From Algoriphagus aquaeductus (lineage in GTDB: Bacteria > Bacteroidota > Bacteroidia > Cytophagales > Cyclobacteriaceae), in contig NZ_QKTX01000007.1 in NCBI RefSeq assembly GCF_003253485.1, positions 178,672-242,671 of the forward strand: a DNA stretch of 64,000 nucleotides. Direction: 5' to 3'. The notes beneath the pieces are model-generated. The model did not search any database. It was not told where the DNA came from and saw only the letters and a list, made by a program, of their open reading frames with translations. Position numbers and translations under genes: made by a program. How positions within the stretch are numbered: position 1 is the first letter of the stretch; each line of letters opens with the position of its first letter. Shown here piece after piece: positions 16,291-24,163 of the stretch.

Positions 16291-16660
16291 TGTATTGAGG
16301 CATCTCCCTGAACTGGAAGGTATGGAACTGGGCTACATTCAGGGATTGATGAAAAATATGGACGAAGATCAGGCTTCTCTGTTTGCTCAGGTATACCGCG
16401 CACGGAGAAAGGATTCTCAGATGATCCTGATCCTGACTTTACTTGGTTTCTTTGGATTTGCCGGATTACACCGATTTATCTTGGGACAGGTAGGCTTAGG
16501 GATCCTTTACATCTTGACGCTCGGGTTGTGTTTCATCGGTACCATCGTGGACTTGGTCAATTACAAGAGCCTAGCTTATGAGTACAACATCAAAATGGCT
16601 CATGAGACGTTGGCAATGATTTCCAATCATTTTCCAACTAATGGAAGTACCACTGCTTAA
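16283..16660 (+). CDS. TM2 domain-containing membrane protein
   Basis: 125 residues. The TM2 domain starts about residue 48 with two helices and the family pattern LLGFFGFAGLHRFILGQ-GLGILYILTLG (aspartate/glycine-rich turn, His-Arg-Phe). An N-terminal helical cytoplasmic stretch of about 45 residues precedes it. Its role is unknown. It is the second gene of the DUF2752 operon and is followed by a clear terminator. Confidence 0.85.
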   Translation: MANVLRHLPELEGMELGYIQGLMKNMDEDQASLFAQVYRARRKDSQMILILTLLGFFGFAGLHRFILGQVGLGILYILTLGLCFIGTIVDLVNYKSLAYEYNIKMAHETLAMISNHFPTNGSTTA

Positions 16661-16689
16661 TTAAAACTTACACACTTACCACTAACCTG

Positions 16690-16727
16690 ACCTTTGGTTT
16701 CGCTTGTCGAGGCCAAAGGTTTTTTTT
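16690..16727 (+). terminator. Rho-independent terminator after the TM2 gene
   Basis: ACCTTTGG (16690-16697) pairs with CCAAAGGT (16713-16720), followed immediately by a run of eight T (16720-16727). It ends only 1 nt before the convergent stop at 16729. Confidence 0.9.
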
Positions 16728-16728
16728 A

Positions 16729-17433
16729 TTACCAATTTTCAGAGTCAATTTCTTCTTCTTTTTCCGGGTAAAGATTAATGCATTCTTTCCCTTTTTCGGA
16801 AAGAATAAGATGAAAACTGCCTAGAAGTTCTCCTGCTTTTTCCAGTTCTTCAAAAGAGGCCTGTGCGATATGGAAAGGCAATTCGATGAGATTGGAATCT
16901 TTGGAAGAAAAGGGCGGTGTCACCTCAGAAGAAAAGAGATAGGGCCACATCGTTTTGGCACAACTGATCCCCCAAAAATCCATGGGAAACTGCGCAGAGT
17001 AGGATTGAAGCCGTTCGTTGATTTCTTCAAAAAAACGTGCTGTCTCAGCTAATCTGATTCGTGAACCTGCACGGGATTTTCCTTTGGTTTTCAGATGCTT
17101 GATTTGGGATTTCCCCTGCTTTTGTCTCACCATGTAGGCTCGGAATACTTTATGATCCAACAGTTTTCCTTGATGAAAATAGCCCACTGCAGCTTGTCCT
17201 GCCCGAATCAAAGTCAAGGAAAAGTGTGGATCTTCCAAGGGAAAAAGCCCTTTTTGACTGTTCCAATTCCAAGTCCAGGGAAGGTAAATCTTGGCTATCC
17301 AATCCGGACCATTTTCGATTACCAATTGATGTTTTTCTCCTGAGTAGCCAACTATCCATTTGGCTTCCCTCGCAGTCAAAAGAACTTGCTCTGCTTGGCT
17401 TGGACTTAATAAAATGGATTGAGGAATCGTCAT
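16729..17433 (-). CDS. Vms1/ANKZF1-like (VLRF1) putative peptidyl-tRNA hydrolase
   Basis: 234 residues from the ATG at 17433 (MTIPQSILLSPSQAEQ); the longer open frame upstream reads poorly and overlaps the divergent promoter. The key segment is KQGKSQ (105-110), then RAGSRIRLAET (about 121-131) and a helix FFEEINERL. This closely follows the R-x-KQGxxQ ... SAGSxLRRYNE block of eukaryotic Vms1/ANKZF1, an eRF1-related release factor that cleaves peptidyl-tRNA during ribosome quality control. The catalytic glutamine position is present (Gln110). Bacterial homologues (VLRF1) are known as a family. The ribosome-rescue role here is inferred. Confidence 0.72.
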   Translation of the reverse strand: MTIPQSILLSPSQAEQVLLTAREAKWIVGYSGEKHQLVIENGPDWIAKIYLPWTWNWNSQKGLFPLEDPHFSLTLIRAGQAAVGYFHQGKLLDHKVFRAYMVRQKQGKSQIKHLKTKGKSRAGSRIRLAETARFFEEINERLQSYSAQFPMDFWGISCAKTMWPYLFSSEVTPPFSSKDSNLIELPFHIAQASFEELEKAGELLGSFHLILSEKGKECINLYPEKEEEIDSENW

Positions 17434-17453
17434 GATGGGGAAGCCATTTAGGC

Positions 17454-17461
17454 TATCTTTG
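17454..17461 (+). promoter_or_regulatory. -7 element TATCTTTG upstream of the HEAT-repeat gene
   Basis: A perfect TAnnTTTG element. Its position implies transcription from about 17467, which supports the ATG at 17482 rather than the GTG at 17461 as the start of the next gene. No good -33 TTG was found at the usual distance. Confidence 0.45.
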
Positions 17462-17481
17462 TGCAAAGAAACCGAAAAATC

Positions 17482-18003
17482 ATGCAGGAAGAAATCCAAA
17501 AAGTTCTTAATCGGATGTGCGACCCCAAGGAAGACGAAGCTTATCACTTTGCCGATAAATTGGGAATGATGGCTGATGAAGAGACCAAAGACCACCTCAT
17601 CTCCTTGGTAAAGGGAGACAATTGGGAAATTGCCTACTTAGCCTGTCGGGCGCTTTCCAAAACCCAGTGGAATGAGGAGTCATTGGATGCGGTTTTTGAG
17701 GCGATATTTGATAAAAAAAATAAGTCAATACAGGGGGCATTCACACAGATTTTAGAGGAATTTGATTTGGCCGAACGCTTTGTGGATATTTTTAGGGTGT
17801 ACCTGTTTGGCAGTTTTAAGGCTTCCACCTTGGCCAAGGATTACCTGGACAGCGTCGAATTTGAAATTACTCCCAGAACGATCCGGAAAGCGGAAAAGCA
17901 CTGGAATCACTACCTGCACAATCCGGAAGACGAGGGAAGTTTGGCACTGAAAAAATCTGAAGTAGAACCTATGTTTCAGGAATTGAAAGAATTATTCTCC
18001 TAG
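17482..18003 (+). CDS. HEAT-repeat-like protein
   Basis: 173 residues from the ATG at 17482, chosen because a -7 promoter element overlaps the upstream GTG. The sequence is all helical with a HEAT-like pattern (LVKGDNWEIAYLACRALSK, then ESLDAVFEAIFDKK, then QGAFTQILEEF). No catalytic motif. It is divergent from the VLRF1 gene. Probably a protein-protein scaffold; nothing more can be said. Confidence 0.5.
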   Translation: MQEEIQKVLNRMCDPKEDEAYHFADKLGMMADEETKDHLISLVKGDNWEIAYLACRALSKTQWNEESLDAVFEAIFDKKNKSIQGAFTQILEEFDLAERFVDIFRVYLFGSFKASTLAKDYLDSVEFEITPRTIRKAEKHWNHYLHNPEDEGSLALKKSEVEPMFQELKELFS

Positions 18004-18042
18004 TCCAACACAACATTTGCTCTTTTACTCAGTTTAAAAAGT

Positions 18043-18678
18043 ATGAGGAAAGAGGAGGTCATCGATTTACATTATGGTTTTTTTAAGGATTTTGGGTTTG
18101 AGTTTCATCCCCAAAATTTCCTGTTTGAAAAATCCTTTCCTCAGGGAAATCAGGTAATTTTTGTCCATTACACCGAATATCCAGATGCAACTTATCTGGA
18201 ATATAAGCTGGGAGTAAGGATTCATGCCGTAGAATCTATCATCCACAAGTTTCTTCCTACGCTAAGCGATTATGCCAGTCGATCGATAACCTTAATTCAA
18301 TCTCCGGATTTAATCAGTTCCGAATATCCCAGACGATATGTACTCAAAGATTCTGAGCCAATATCAGATTGTATTTTGTCAGCTGAAAACTTTTTCATCA
18401 AGCATGGCTTCCCTTGGATGGATGAAATGATTGAACCTAAAAATCTCGAATTAGCCTTCGCTTCGCATGGAGAATTCCCATTCCAAACCCAAAATTTTGT
18501 ATACCATGCCTTCAGAGGAGTAACCCTCGCTCGGTTGTATAATTCCCCGGATTACTTAAATCTGCGACAGCTCTATCTCGAGCAAATCAAGAGAAAAGAA
18601 ATGACTCCTTTTACTATTGCTTCGTTTCTTCAGCTTTTGGATTATTTGGACCATTTGGAGATCAAAATCGCTTCTTAA
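18043..18678 (+). CDS. Conserved-looking protein of unknown function
   Basis: 211 residues, soluble, no signal peptide or membrane segment. I do not recognise the family. Features: an N-terminal DUF-like stretch with many aromatic residues (DLHYGFFKDFGFEFHPQNF), alternating beta-rich sequence to about 110, and a helical C-terminal third (LRQLYLEQIKRKE, then ASFLQLLDYLDHLE). It starts 39 nt after the HEAT gene, probably the same transcript. Its 3' end overlaps the convergent hrpB by 17 nt. Confidence 0.55.
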   Translation: MRKEEVIDLHYGFFKDFGFEFHPQNFLFEKSFPQGNQVIFVHYTEYPDATYLEYKLGVRIHAVESIIHKFLPTLSDYASRSITLIQSPDLISSEYPRRYVLKDSEPISDCILSAENFFIKHGFPWMDEMIEPKNLELAFASHGEFPFQTQNFVYHAFRGVTLARLYNSPDYLNLRQLYLEQIKRKEMTPFTIASFLQLLDYLDHLEIKIAS

Positions 18679-21148
18679 CTCCTCTCACCGCCTCAGCGCT
18701 GATGGGATCTTCGGGCCACTCATGCTTGGGATAAAGTCTTTTCAGCTCTTTTTTCACTTCGAAATACCCATTGGCCCAAAAGCTTTTCAAATCCTGAGTG
18801 AGCTGGACAGGCTTGTATCCGGGTGAAAGCATTTCGATCAAAACAGACACTTTACCCTGATTGACTTTGGGCGTATCCAAAAGTCCGAACAACTCCTGAA
18901 GTCGAACAGAAAGAAGGGGAGTAGCACCGTCCTCTTTGTACTCCAGTTTGATCTGACTGCCTGAGGGCACGGAGATTTTAGCTGGAGCCAAAGATTCCAA
19001 AAGTTGTTGCTGCTCAAATGAAAGGTGATGAAGGAGAATTTGACTCAGGTCCAATTTTTTGAAATCCTCGTTTTTGGAAATATTCTCCAAATAAGGTTCC
19101 AACCATTCAGGGGATGTTTGGCAAAGGATTTCAACCGACCATTCTGGCCAATCTTGATCTGGATTCCATTTTTTGAGGCATTGCACTCGAAAAATCAATT
19201 GCATGACCTCTTCATTCCATTCAAGCAGGAATTGGCCTTCTTCTTGGGTTGCTTCCAGAATGGCCTGTTTTGCCAGTGACTTGTCGAATTTCTGCAGAGG
19301 TCTAGTGCCCAAAATGATAGCACCAATCCGGATTTCGGAGTGAGCAATCAATCCCCCTTTTTTTCGATCCCATTCCAAGACTTCCTTGGTTTTTAGCATA
19401 GGTGCTAAGTCTTTTGGGTTGAGCGGAGCCGCCATCCAGATTTTCCCCATTCCTTCTCTCGCATCCACATGGGCCACAGCCAGCCAGGATTCGTGCGCCA
19501 AATCATCCCGGTGACCGATTTGGGCGATTTTCCCATTGGAAAGCTGAAACTGAGCATTATTTCCAGGCCGAGCCGCTGCGATCCGTTCCGGATAGGCATA
19601 GGCCAAAAGTAGCCCTGTGGCCCAAGGATCAGCCGGTTTATTCTCGGGCTGAATGTTGAATAGACGGCGATACTGAGCGGCTACTTTTTCGATTTTTTTG
19701 ATTCGGGAAATGCTTACACCCCGATCTCGGAATTTTCTCAAGGCATCGATCCTCAAATTCAAATCCACGCCAGCTTCAGCCGGAAGCGGATCTCTTTCCT
19801 CCAACACAGCAGCGATATCCGTAGCCAAAGCTAATTGATTCATCCGCTTGGCAAAGATCAACATGTGAGCGATTCGGGGGTGAACAGGCAATTGATGGAT
19901 TTCCTTACCATGCACTGTGAGCTTTCCATCTTCCACGGCATCGATGGCCTCCAATACTTTTTCGGAAAGTGCCAAGGTACCGGCAGGAGGGGGAGTCAGC
20001 CAAGTCATGGATCGAATATCGTCTTTACCCCAGGCCTTCATGTCCAGTACCAACGAAGTTAAATCAGCTTCCAAAAGCTCCGGAGTACGGTATTCTGCCA
20101 ACTGAGCTTGAATGGCTTTGGTCCACAGACGGTAGGAATGACCGGCAGTCAATCTACCTGCCCGTCCACTTCGTTGGTCAGCGGAATCCTTGCTGATACG
20201 ATGCAGAACCAAGCGCGAAAGTCCGGATCGAGGATCAAATCGGTTGGATTTGGCAAAACCGGAATCTACCACCACTCGAACGCCTTCTATGGTGAGTGAG
20301 GTCTCGGCAATGTCGGTGGACAGGACGATTTTCCTCTTACAGGAAGGATGGGGAAGAATGGCCCGGTTTTGCTCCGATGGAGAAAGCTGCCCATAGAGTG
20401 GAACGATGATATCTTCAGGAAGCGCTCTTTTGAGAATTTCTTCGGTTTTTTTGATTTCACCCTGTCCCGGCAAAAAGACCAGAAAATCGCCTTCATGCTT
20501 TTTGGTCAAGGGAATGATCTGTCGGGCTGTGTCCTCACCGATGGCATATTCGTCGACTTCACTGAGGTAATTGACTTCAACAGGGTATTGTCTGCCTTGG
20601 CTTTGAATGACTTTGGAACCCAAGAGCTGGGAAAGCTGCTCTGCGTCAATGGTGGCAGACATCAGCAGAATTCTCAAATCCGGCCTGAGCACTTGTTGAA
20701 CCTCTCTAGCCAAAGCCAAGGCAACCTCAGAAAAAAGATTCCGCTCATGGAATTCGTCAAAAATCACCAATCCTACCTCTTCCAAGGCATTGTCTTGATG
20801 CATCATTCGGGTGAGAATCCCCTCGGTAATCACTTCCAGTCTGGTTTGATTGGAAATGGCCGACTCAAATCGAATTCTATAGCCCACTGTTTTTCCGACT
20901 TCTTCCCCAAGCATGTCGGCCATTCGCTGGGCAATGCTTTTGGTAGCCAATCGGCGAGGCTCCAACATGATGATTTTCTTTCCTTTTAGCCATGATTCAT
21001 CCAAAAGTGCCAAAGGAAGAAGTGTACTTTTCCCTGCCCCTGGAGGAGCTTGAATAATCAGGGAATTGGAAGAGGAGAGATGGTTTTTGACCTCAGGAAT
21101 GATCTCCGAAACGGGCAGGTCAAATAAAAAAGGATTGAATTTAGACAT
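18662..21148 (-). CDS. hrpB: ATP-dependent helicase HrpB
   Basis: 828 residues from MSKFNPFLF. DExH-box helicase motifs are in order: Walker A APPGAGKSTLLP near 37-48, DEFH in VIFDEFHERN near 130, SATI near 165, then DIAETSLTIEGV and DQRSGRAGRL for motifs V and VI. The long C-terminal region after about 480 is the HrpB-specific extension, with RNA/nucleic-acid helicase homology to DEAH enzymes. Its cellular role is poorly defined. The length fits the family. Confidence 0.93.
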   Translation of the reverse strand: MSKFNPFLFDLPVSEIIPEVKNHLSSSNSLIIQAPPGAGKSTLLPLALLDESWLKGKKIIMLEPRRLATKSIAQRMADMLGEEVGKTVGYRIRFESAISNQTRLEVITEGILTRMMHQDNALEEVGLVIFDEFHERNLFSEVALALAREVQQVLRPDLRILLMSATIDAEQLSQLLGSKVIQSQGRQYPVEVNYLSEVDEYAIGEDTARQIIPLTKKHEGDFLVFLPGQGEIKKTEEILKRALPEDIIVPLYGQLSPSEQNRAILPHPSCKRKIVLSTDIAETSLTIEGVRVVVDSGFAKSNRFDPRSGLSRLVLHRISKDSADQRSGRAGRLTAGHSYRLWTKAIQAQLAEYRTPELLEADLTSLVLDMKAWGKDDIRSMTWLTPPPAGTLALSEKVLEAIDAVEDGKLTVHGKEIHQLPVHPRIAHMLIFAKRMNQLALATDIAAVLEERDPLPAEAGVDLNLRIDALRKFRDRGVSISRIKKIEKVAAQYRRLFNIQPENKPADPWATGLLLAYAYPERIAAARPGNNAQFQLSNGKIAQIGHRDDLAHESWLAVAHVDAREGMGKIWMAAPLNPKDLAPMLKTKEVLEWDRKKGGLIAHSEIRIGAIILGTRPLQKFDKSLAKQAILEATQEEGQFLLEWNEEVMQLIFRVQCLKKWNPDQDWPEWSVEILCQTSPEWLEPYLENISKNEDFKKLDLSQILLHHLSFEQQQLLESLAPAKISVPSGSQIKLEYKEDGATPLLSVRLQELFGLLDTPKVNQGKVSVLIEMLSPGYKPVQLTQDLKSFWANGYFEVKKELKRLYPKHEWPEDPISAEAVRGVKKRF

Positions 21149-21204
21149 GTGGCGCAAATTTACGTCTTGGAAATTGCCAACCCAGATTCAAGATCAAAAA
21201 GGCA

Positions 21205-21236
21205 CAAAAAAACCACCGAATTTTCATCCGGTGGCA
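21205..21236 (-). terminator. Terminator of the DUF2911 gene
   Basis: CCACCG (21213-21218) and CGGTGG (21229-21234) form a stem; on the minus strand it is followed by a run of eight T (complement of 21205-21212). Confidence 0.85.
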
Positions 21237-21258
21237 TTTTCAATTCCTGGAAAGAAAA

Positions 21259-21762
21259 TCAAGAGCCGATTTTTGCAGCAGCTTTTCCGTATTCCCAGCG
21301 GATCTCAAATGAATCAGGCTTCACTTCATACACCAGTCTTTCTTCCATGGTGGAAGTTTGCTGTGAAGGTACGTTTACGCGAAGTTGATCTTCTTTGGCA
21401 TCGTAGTTATAGGCTCCCCATTGCTTGGCTACTTTATTGAAAATCAGGGTCGACTGGCTTTCACCAGGAATAATAAAGAAGCTGTAGGTGCCTGCAGGAA
21501 GTTTTTGGCCTTCCACAGTGATGTCCTTAGAAGTGGTGAATGTGGTAGCTTCATCAGCACCTGCTCTCCACACTTGTCCGAGTGGAACCAAATCTCCCCA
21601 AATGGTTCTGCCCTTGACAGCAGGGGAGGAGTATTTGATGGTGATCTTGCTTCCTGCCGCAGTACCTTCTGCAGTTCTGGCTGGACTTGCTTTTTCCTGG
21701 GCAAAAGCCAAAGCTGAAAATACCATCAAGGCAAGAGTTAAAATTGAATTTTTGAAGTTCAT
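21259..21762 (-). CDS. DUF2911 secreted protein
   Basis: 167 residues. A signal peptide, MNFKNSILTLALMVFSALAFAQ, precedes the DUF2911 core with its typical blocks: ITIKYSSPAVKGRTIWGDLVPLGQVWRAG (about 41-68), EATTFTTSKDITVEG, and LPAGTYSFFIIPGE. It is probably periplasmic and all-beta. The function of the family is not established. Monocistronic, with its own terminator. Confidence 0.85.
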   Translation of the reverse strand: MNFKNSILTLALMVFSALAFAQEKASPARTAEGTAAGSKITIKYSSPAVKGRTIWGDLVPLGQVWRAGADEATTFTTSKDITVEGQKLPAGTYSFFIIPGESQSTLIFNKVAKQWGAYNYDAKEDQLRVNVPSQQTSTMEERLVYEVKPDSFEIRWEYGKAAAKIGS

Positions 21763-21820
21763 AAAGAATTAGGTTTAGTTATGTGTCAGAAGATATTTGA
21801 TGCAAATTGAGATAAAGAAA

Positions 21821-21850
21821 AAGCCTTTTCAAGTGGCATTGAAAAGGCTT
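21821..21850 (-). terminator. Terminator of the Gfo/Idh/MocA gene at 21863
   Basis: AAGCCTTTTCAA (21821-21832) and TTGAAAAGGCTT (21839-21850) form a perfect 12-bp stem 12 nt after the stop, with a T-rich tract following on the minus strand. Confidence 0.85.
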
Positions 21851-21862
21851 AACAATTTTTAA

Positions 21863-23011
21863 TTAAATCTTCACCCAAGCTTGTTTTTTGTTGCTTTCCA
21901 CAATACGCTCTCCGATGATCAATTCTCTCAGACCATCTGCAAAGGTCGGGAAGCTTGGATTTTCCGGCTGTTTGCCTGTAGCAATCGCGGCATAAACTTC
22001 CTTAAACATCTGCTTGGAAGTATCCGGGAAGCCTTCATTGTGTCCGCCTGGGAAGCTGATCAGGGAAGAGGCTTCTCTGTGGAAGAGGGAAGGATCTTTC
22101 ATCAGCTGCTCATTTGCTTTTTCACGCTTACCGATCCAGAGTTCGTTTGGTCGCTCTGAATTGAATTCAAAATTGGACTTGGAGCCTGCGATCTCGATAT
22201 TCAATCTGTTTTTGCGTCCCGCATTTACCTGAGATACCGTGATGGAACCTTTGGAGCCGTTGTCGAAGCGGAGCATTACCGTGGCGTGGTCTTCGGTATT
22301 GATGGGTACCTCTTGGTAATCATCCATGGTCAGCATTTTACCGGAATAGGTCTCAATGGGCTTAAGTGGCTTCAATCGGGTCTTATGTACGGTTGAGAAA
22401 TCAGACATTACTTCGGTGATTTTCAATCCGGTCACATACTCGGTGATGTCTAGCAAATGGGAACCGATATCAGCGATAGCTCGTGAATCCCCGGATTTGT
22501 CCGGCTCCAATCTCCAGTTGTAGTCCGTCTGAAGGAAGAGCCAATCCTGAAGGTAAGAACCCATGATCGAGTAAACTTCTCCTAGCTCACCTTTTTCACG
22601 CATCACTTTCATCTGACGGACCATGGGGTAGTACCGGAGATTAAAGTGAACCGCATTGACTAGACCTGTGGCACTGGCTATTTTGACAAGTTCCTCTGCT
22701 TCATGAATTTTTACTGCCAGAGGTTTTTCGCAGATGACATGCTTTTCTGCCTCCATGACCGCTTTGGCCTGGGAGTAGTGGAGAAAGTTGGGCGTACAGA
22801 TGTGAACCACATCGATATCGGCCTGCTTTAGCATTTCATCAAAGGTGTACGCTCTTGGTATTCCAAGCATTTTGGCTTTTTCATTGGCCAATTCTTGATT
22901 GACTTCAACCAAGGCAACTACTTCGACATTGGGAATTCTTCTCAGGGCTTCGAGGTGCGCCGGACCTATAAATCCGGTACCTACGATGGCCGCTTTGATG
23001 GTCTGAGACAT
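21863..23011 (-). CDS. Gfo/Idh/MocA family oxidoreductase (cytoplasmic)
   Basis: 382 residues without export signal. The Rossmann motif is VGTGFIGPAHLEAL (about 10-23), and the family EKP motif is in VICEKPLAV near 95. The C-terminal GFO_IDH_MocA domain includes DIGSHLLDI near 182, where the conserved histidine sits. It oxidises or reduces a sugar or sugar derivative with NAD(P). The substrate is unknown. It stands alone, with a terminator downstream and DoxX divergent upstream. Confidence 0.88.
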   Translation of the reverse strand: MSQTIKAAIVGTGFIGPAHLEALRRIPNVEVVALVEVNQELANEKAKMLGIPRAYTFDEMLKQADIDVVHICTPNFLHYSQAKAVMEAEKHVICEKPLAVKIHEAEELVKIASATGLVNAVHFNLRYYPMVRQMKVMREKGELGEVYSIMGSYLQDWLFLQTDYNWRLEPDKSGDSRAIADIGSHLLDITEYVTGLKITEVMSDFSTVHKTRLKPLKPIETYSGKMLTMDDYQEVPINTEDHATVMLRFDNGSKGSITVSQVNAGRKNRLNIEIAGSKSNFEFNSERPNELWIGKREKANEQLMKDPSLFHREASSLISFPGGHNEGFPDTSKQMFKEVYAAIATGKQPENPSFPTFADGLRELIIGERIVESNKKQAWVKI

Positions 23012-23138
23012 AGGTTTAGGGTTTTGTTAAAAAAACAGAAGGATCGAAGATAAATAAATATTTATCAAGAAACAGTGCTGAAAAAATGAGTTTTTGGCTA
23101 AAAAACATGGAAATTGGTTTCAATTGGAAGTTTTCTCT

Positions 23139-23561
23139 ATGAATTGCCTTAGTAAACTCTATCAAATCAAGTATTTAGACGAAGCGATTCTCCTGATTCG
23201 GATTTGGCTTGGAATGATCATGCTTAAGCATAGTGGCAGTTACCTATTTTATGGAAAAGTACCAGAGCTTGCCAATTTTTTAGAAAGTTTGAATTGGCCT
23301 CAACCTTTGGTATTAGCCTATGCCTCTCAAATTTCAGAGTTTGCTGCTGCGATATTGATCCTGCTGGGTTTTCGTTTTGGGGCATGGATGATGACTTTTA
23401 CTATGGGAATAGCAGTGCTTTTTGCCCATTCAGCAGCCATTTACTCAGAGGCAGAATTGCCCTTCAACTATTTTCTGTTTTCTCTGATTCTTTATTTGAC
23501 AGGCTGCGGTAAGCTTTCTTTAGATTATTTCATTTTGAATAATTTGAGAAGAAATTCATGA
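23139..23561 (+). CDS. DoxX family membrane protein
   Basis: 140 residues from the ATG at 23139. Four hydrophobic segments and the DoxX pattern are present: an early RIWLGMIMLKHS, then a central ASQISEFAAAILILLGFRFG. DoxX proteins are small integral membrane proteins tied loosely to redox or quinone-linked systems; no specific role is claimed. The Mo hydroxylase genes follow on the same strand after 140 nt. Confidence 0.75.
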   Translation: MNCLSKLYQIKYLDEAILLIRIWLGMIMLKHSGSYLFYGKVPELANFLESLNWPQPLVLAYASQISEFAAAILILLGFRFGAWMMTFTMGIAVLFAHSAAIYSEAELPFNYFLFSLILYLTGCGKLSLDYFILNNLRRNS

Positions 23562-23701
23562 GTTTCTTCAGCCAAAATCATCCTAATCCTCTCTGGTGGA
23601 TCTTATTTGCAACTCATCATATTATCAGTCAATTCCAATGAATTTCCCTGTGATCAACAGATTATTTGTCTAAATTGAAATTCAGAAATAACTCTAAAAC
23701 C

Positions 23702-24160
23702 ATGGCAAACTATAACCTCAAAATCAACGGCAAATCCCAAACGGTGGACGTCGAAGATGATACCCCGCTTTTGTGGGTGCTTCGCGACAACTTGGGATTG
23801 GTCGGTACCAAATTTTCATGCGGTATTGCCCAATGTGGCGCCTGCACCGTACATGTGGACGGGAAAGCCACTTTCTCTTGCGTGACTCCGATTTCCAGTG
23901 TAGGCAATTCTGAAGTGACCACCATAGAGGGCTTGTCGGAAGAGGGTAATCATCCCGTACAAAAAGCTTGGGAAGAAGTAGATGTCGCCCAATGTGGCTA
24001 TTGCCAGGCTGGCCAAATCATGAATGCCGCAGCATTCTTGAAACAAAATCCCAATCCAAGCATGGAAGAGATCGACAACGCGATGAACAGAAATATCTGC
24101 CGTTGTGGCACTTATCATAAAATCAGAGAAGCTGTAGCCTTAGCCGCCAAAACCAAATAA
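23702..24160 (+). CDS. [2Fe-2S] subunit of a molybdenum hydroxylase (IorA-like)
   Basis: 152 residues from the ATG at 23702; a TTG 36 nt upstream is in frame but adds an atypical basic tail. The plant-type ferredoxin site is CGIAQCGAC (about 40-48) with a fourth Cys at about 60. The second, alpha-helical 2Fe-2S site is CGYCQAGQ (about 100) plus CRCG (about 136). Electrons from the Mo centre pass through these clusters. It is immediately followed by the large subunit (3 nt), and no FAD subunit is present. Confidence 0.93.
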   Translation: MANYNLKINGKSQTVDVEDDTPLLWVLRDNLGLVGTKFSCGIAQCGACTVHVDGKATFSCVTPISSVGNSEVTTIEGLSEEGNHPVQKAWEEVDVAQCGYCQAGQIMNAAAFLKQNPNPSMEEIDNAMNRNICRCGTYHKIREAVALAAKTK

Positions 24161-24163
24161 GCC

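Noticed and set aside
20348..20989. 213-codon plus-strand ORF opposite hrpB
   Set aside because: Antisense to helicase motifs that are certainly coding.
23558..23641. 27-codon ORF starting ATGA on the DoxX stop
   Set aside because: The overlap is attractive, but the peptide is short, Trp/His-rich without clear membrane or helix layout, and ends by chance. Evidence is too thin to list as a gene.
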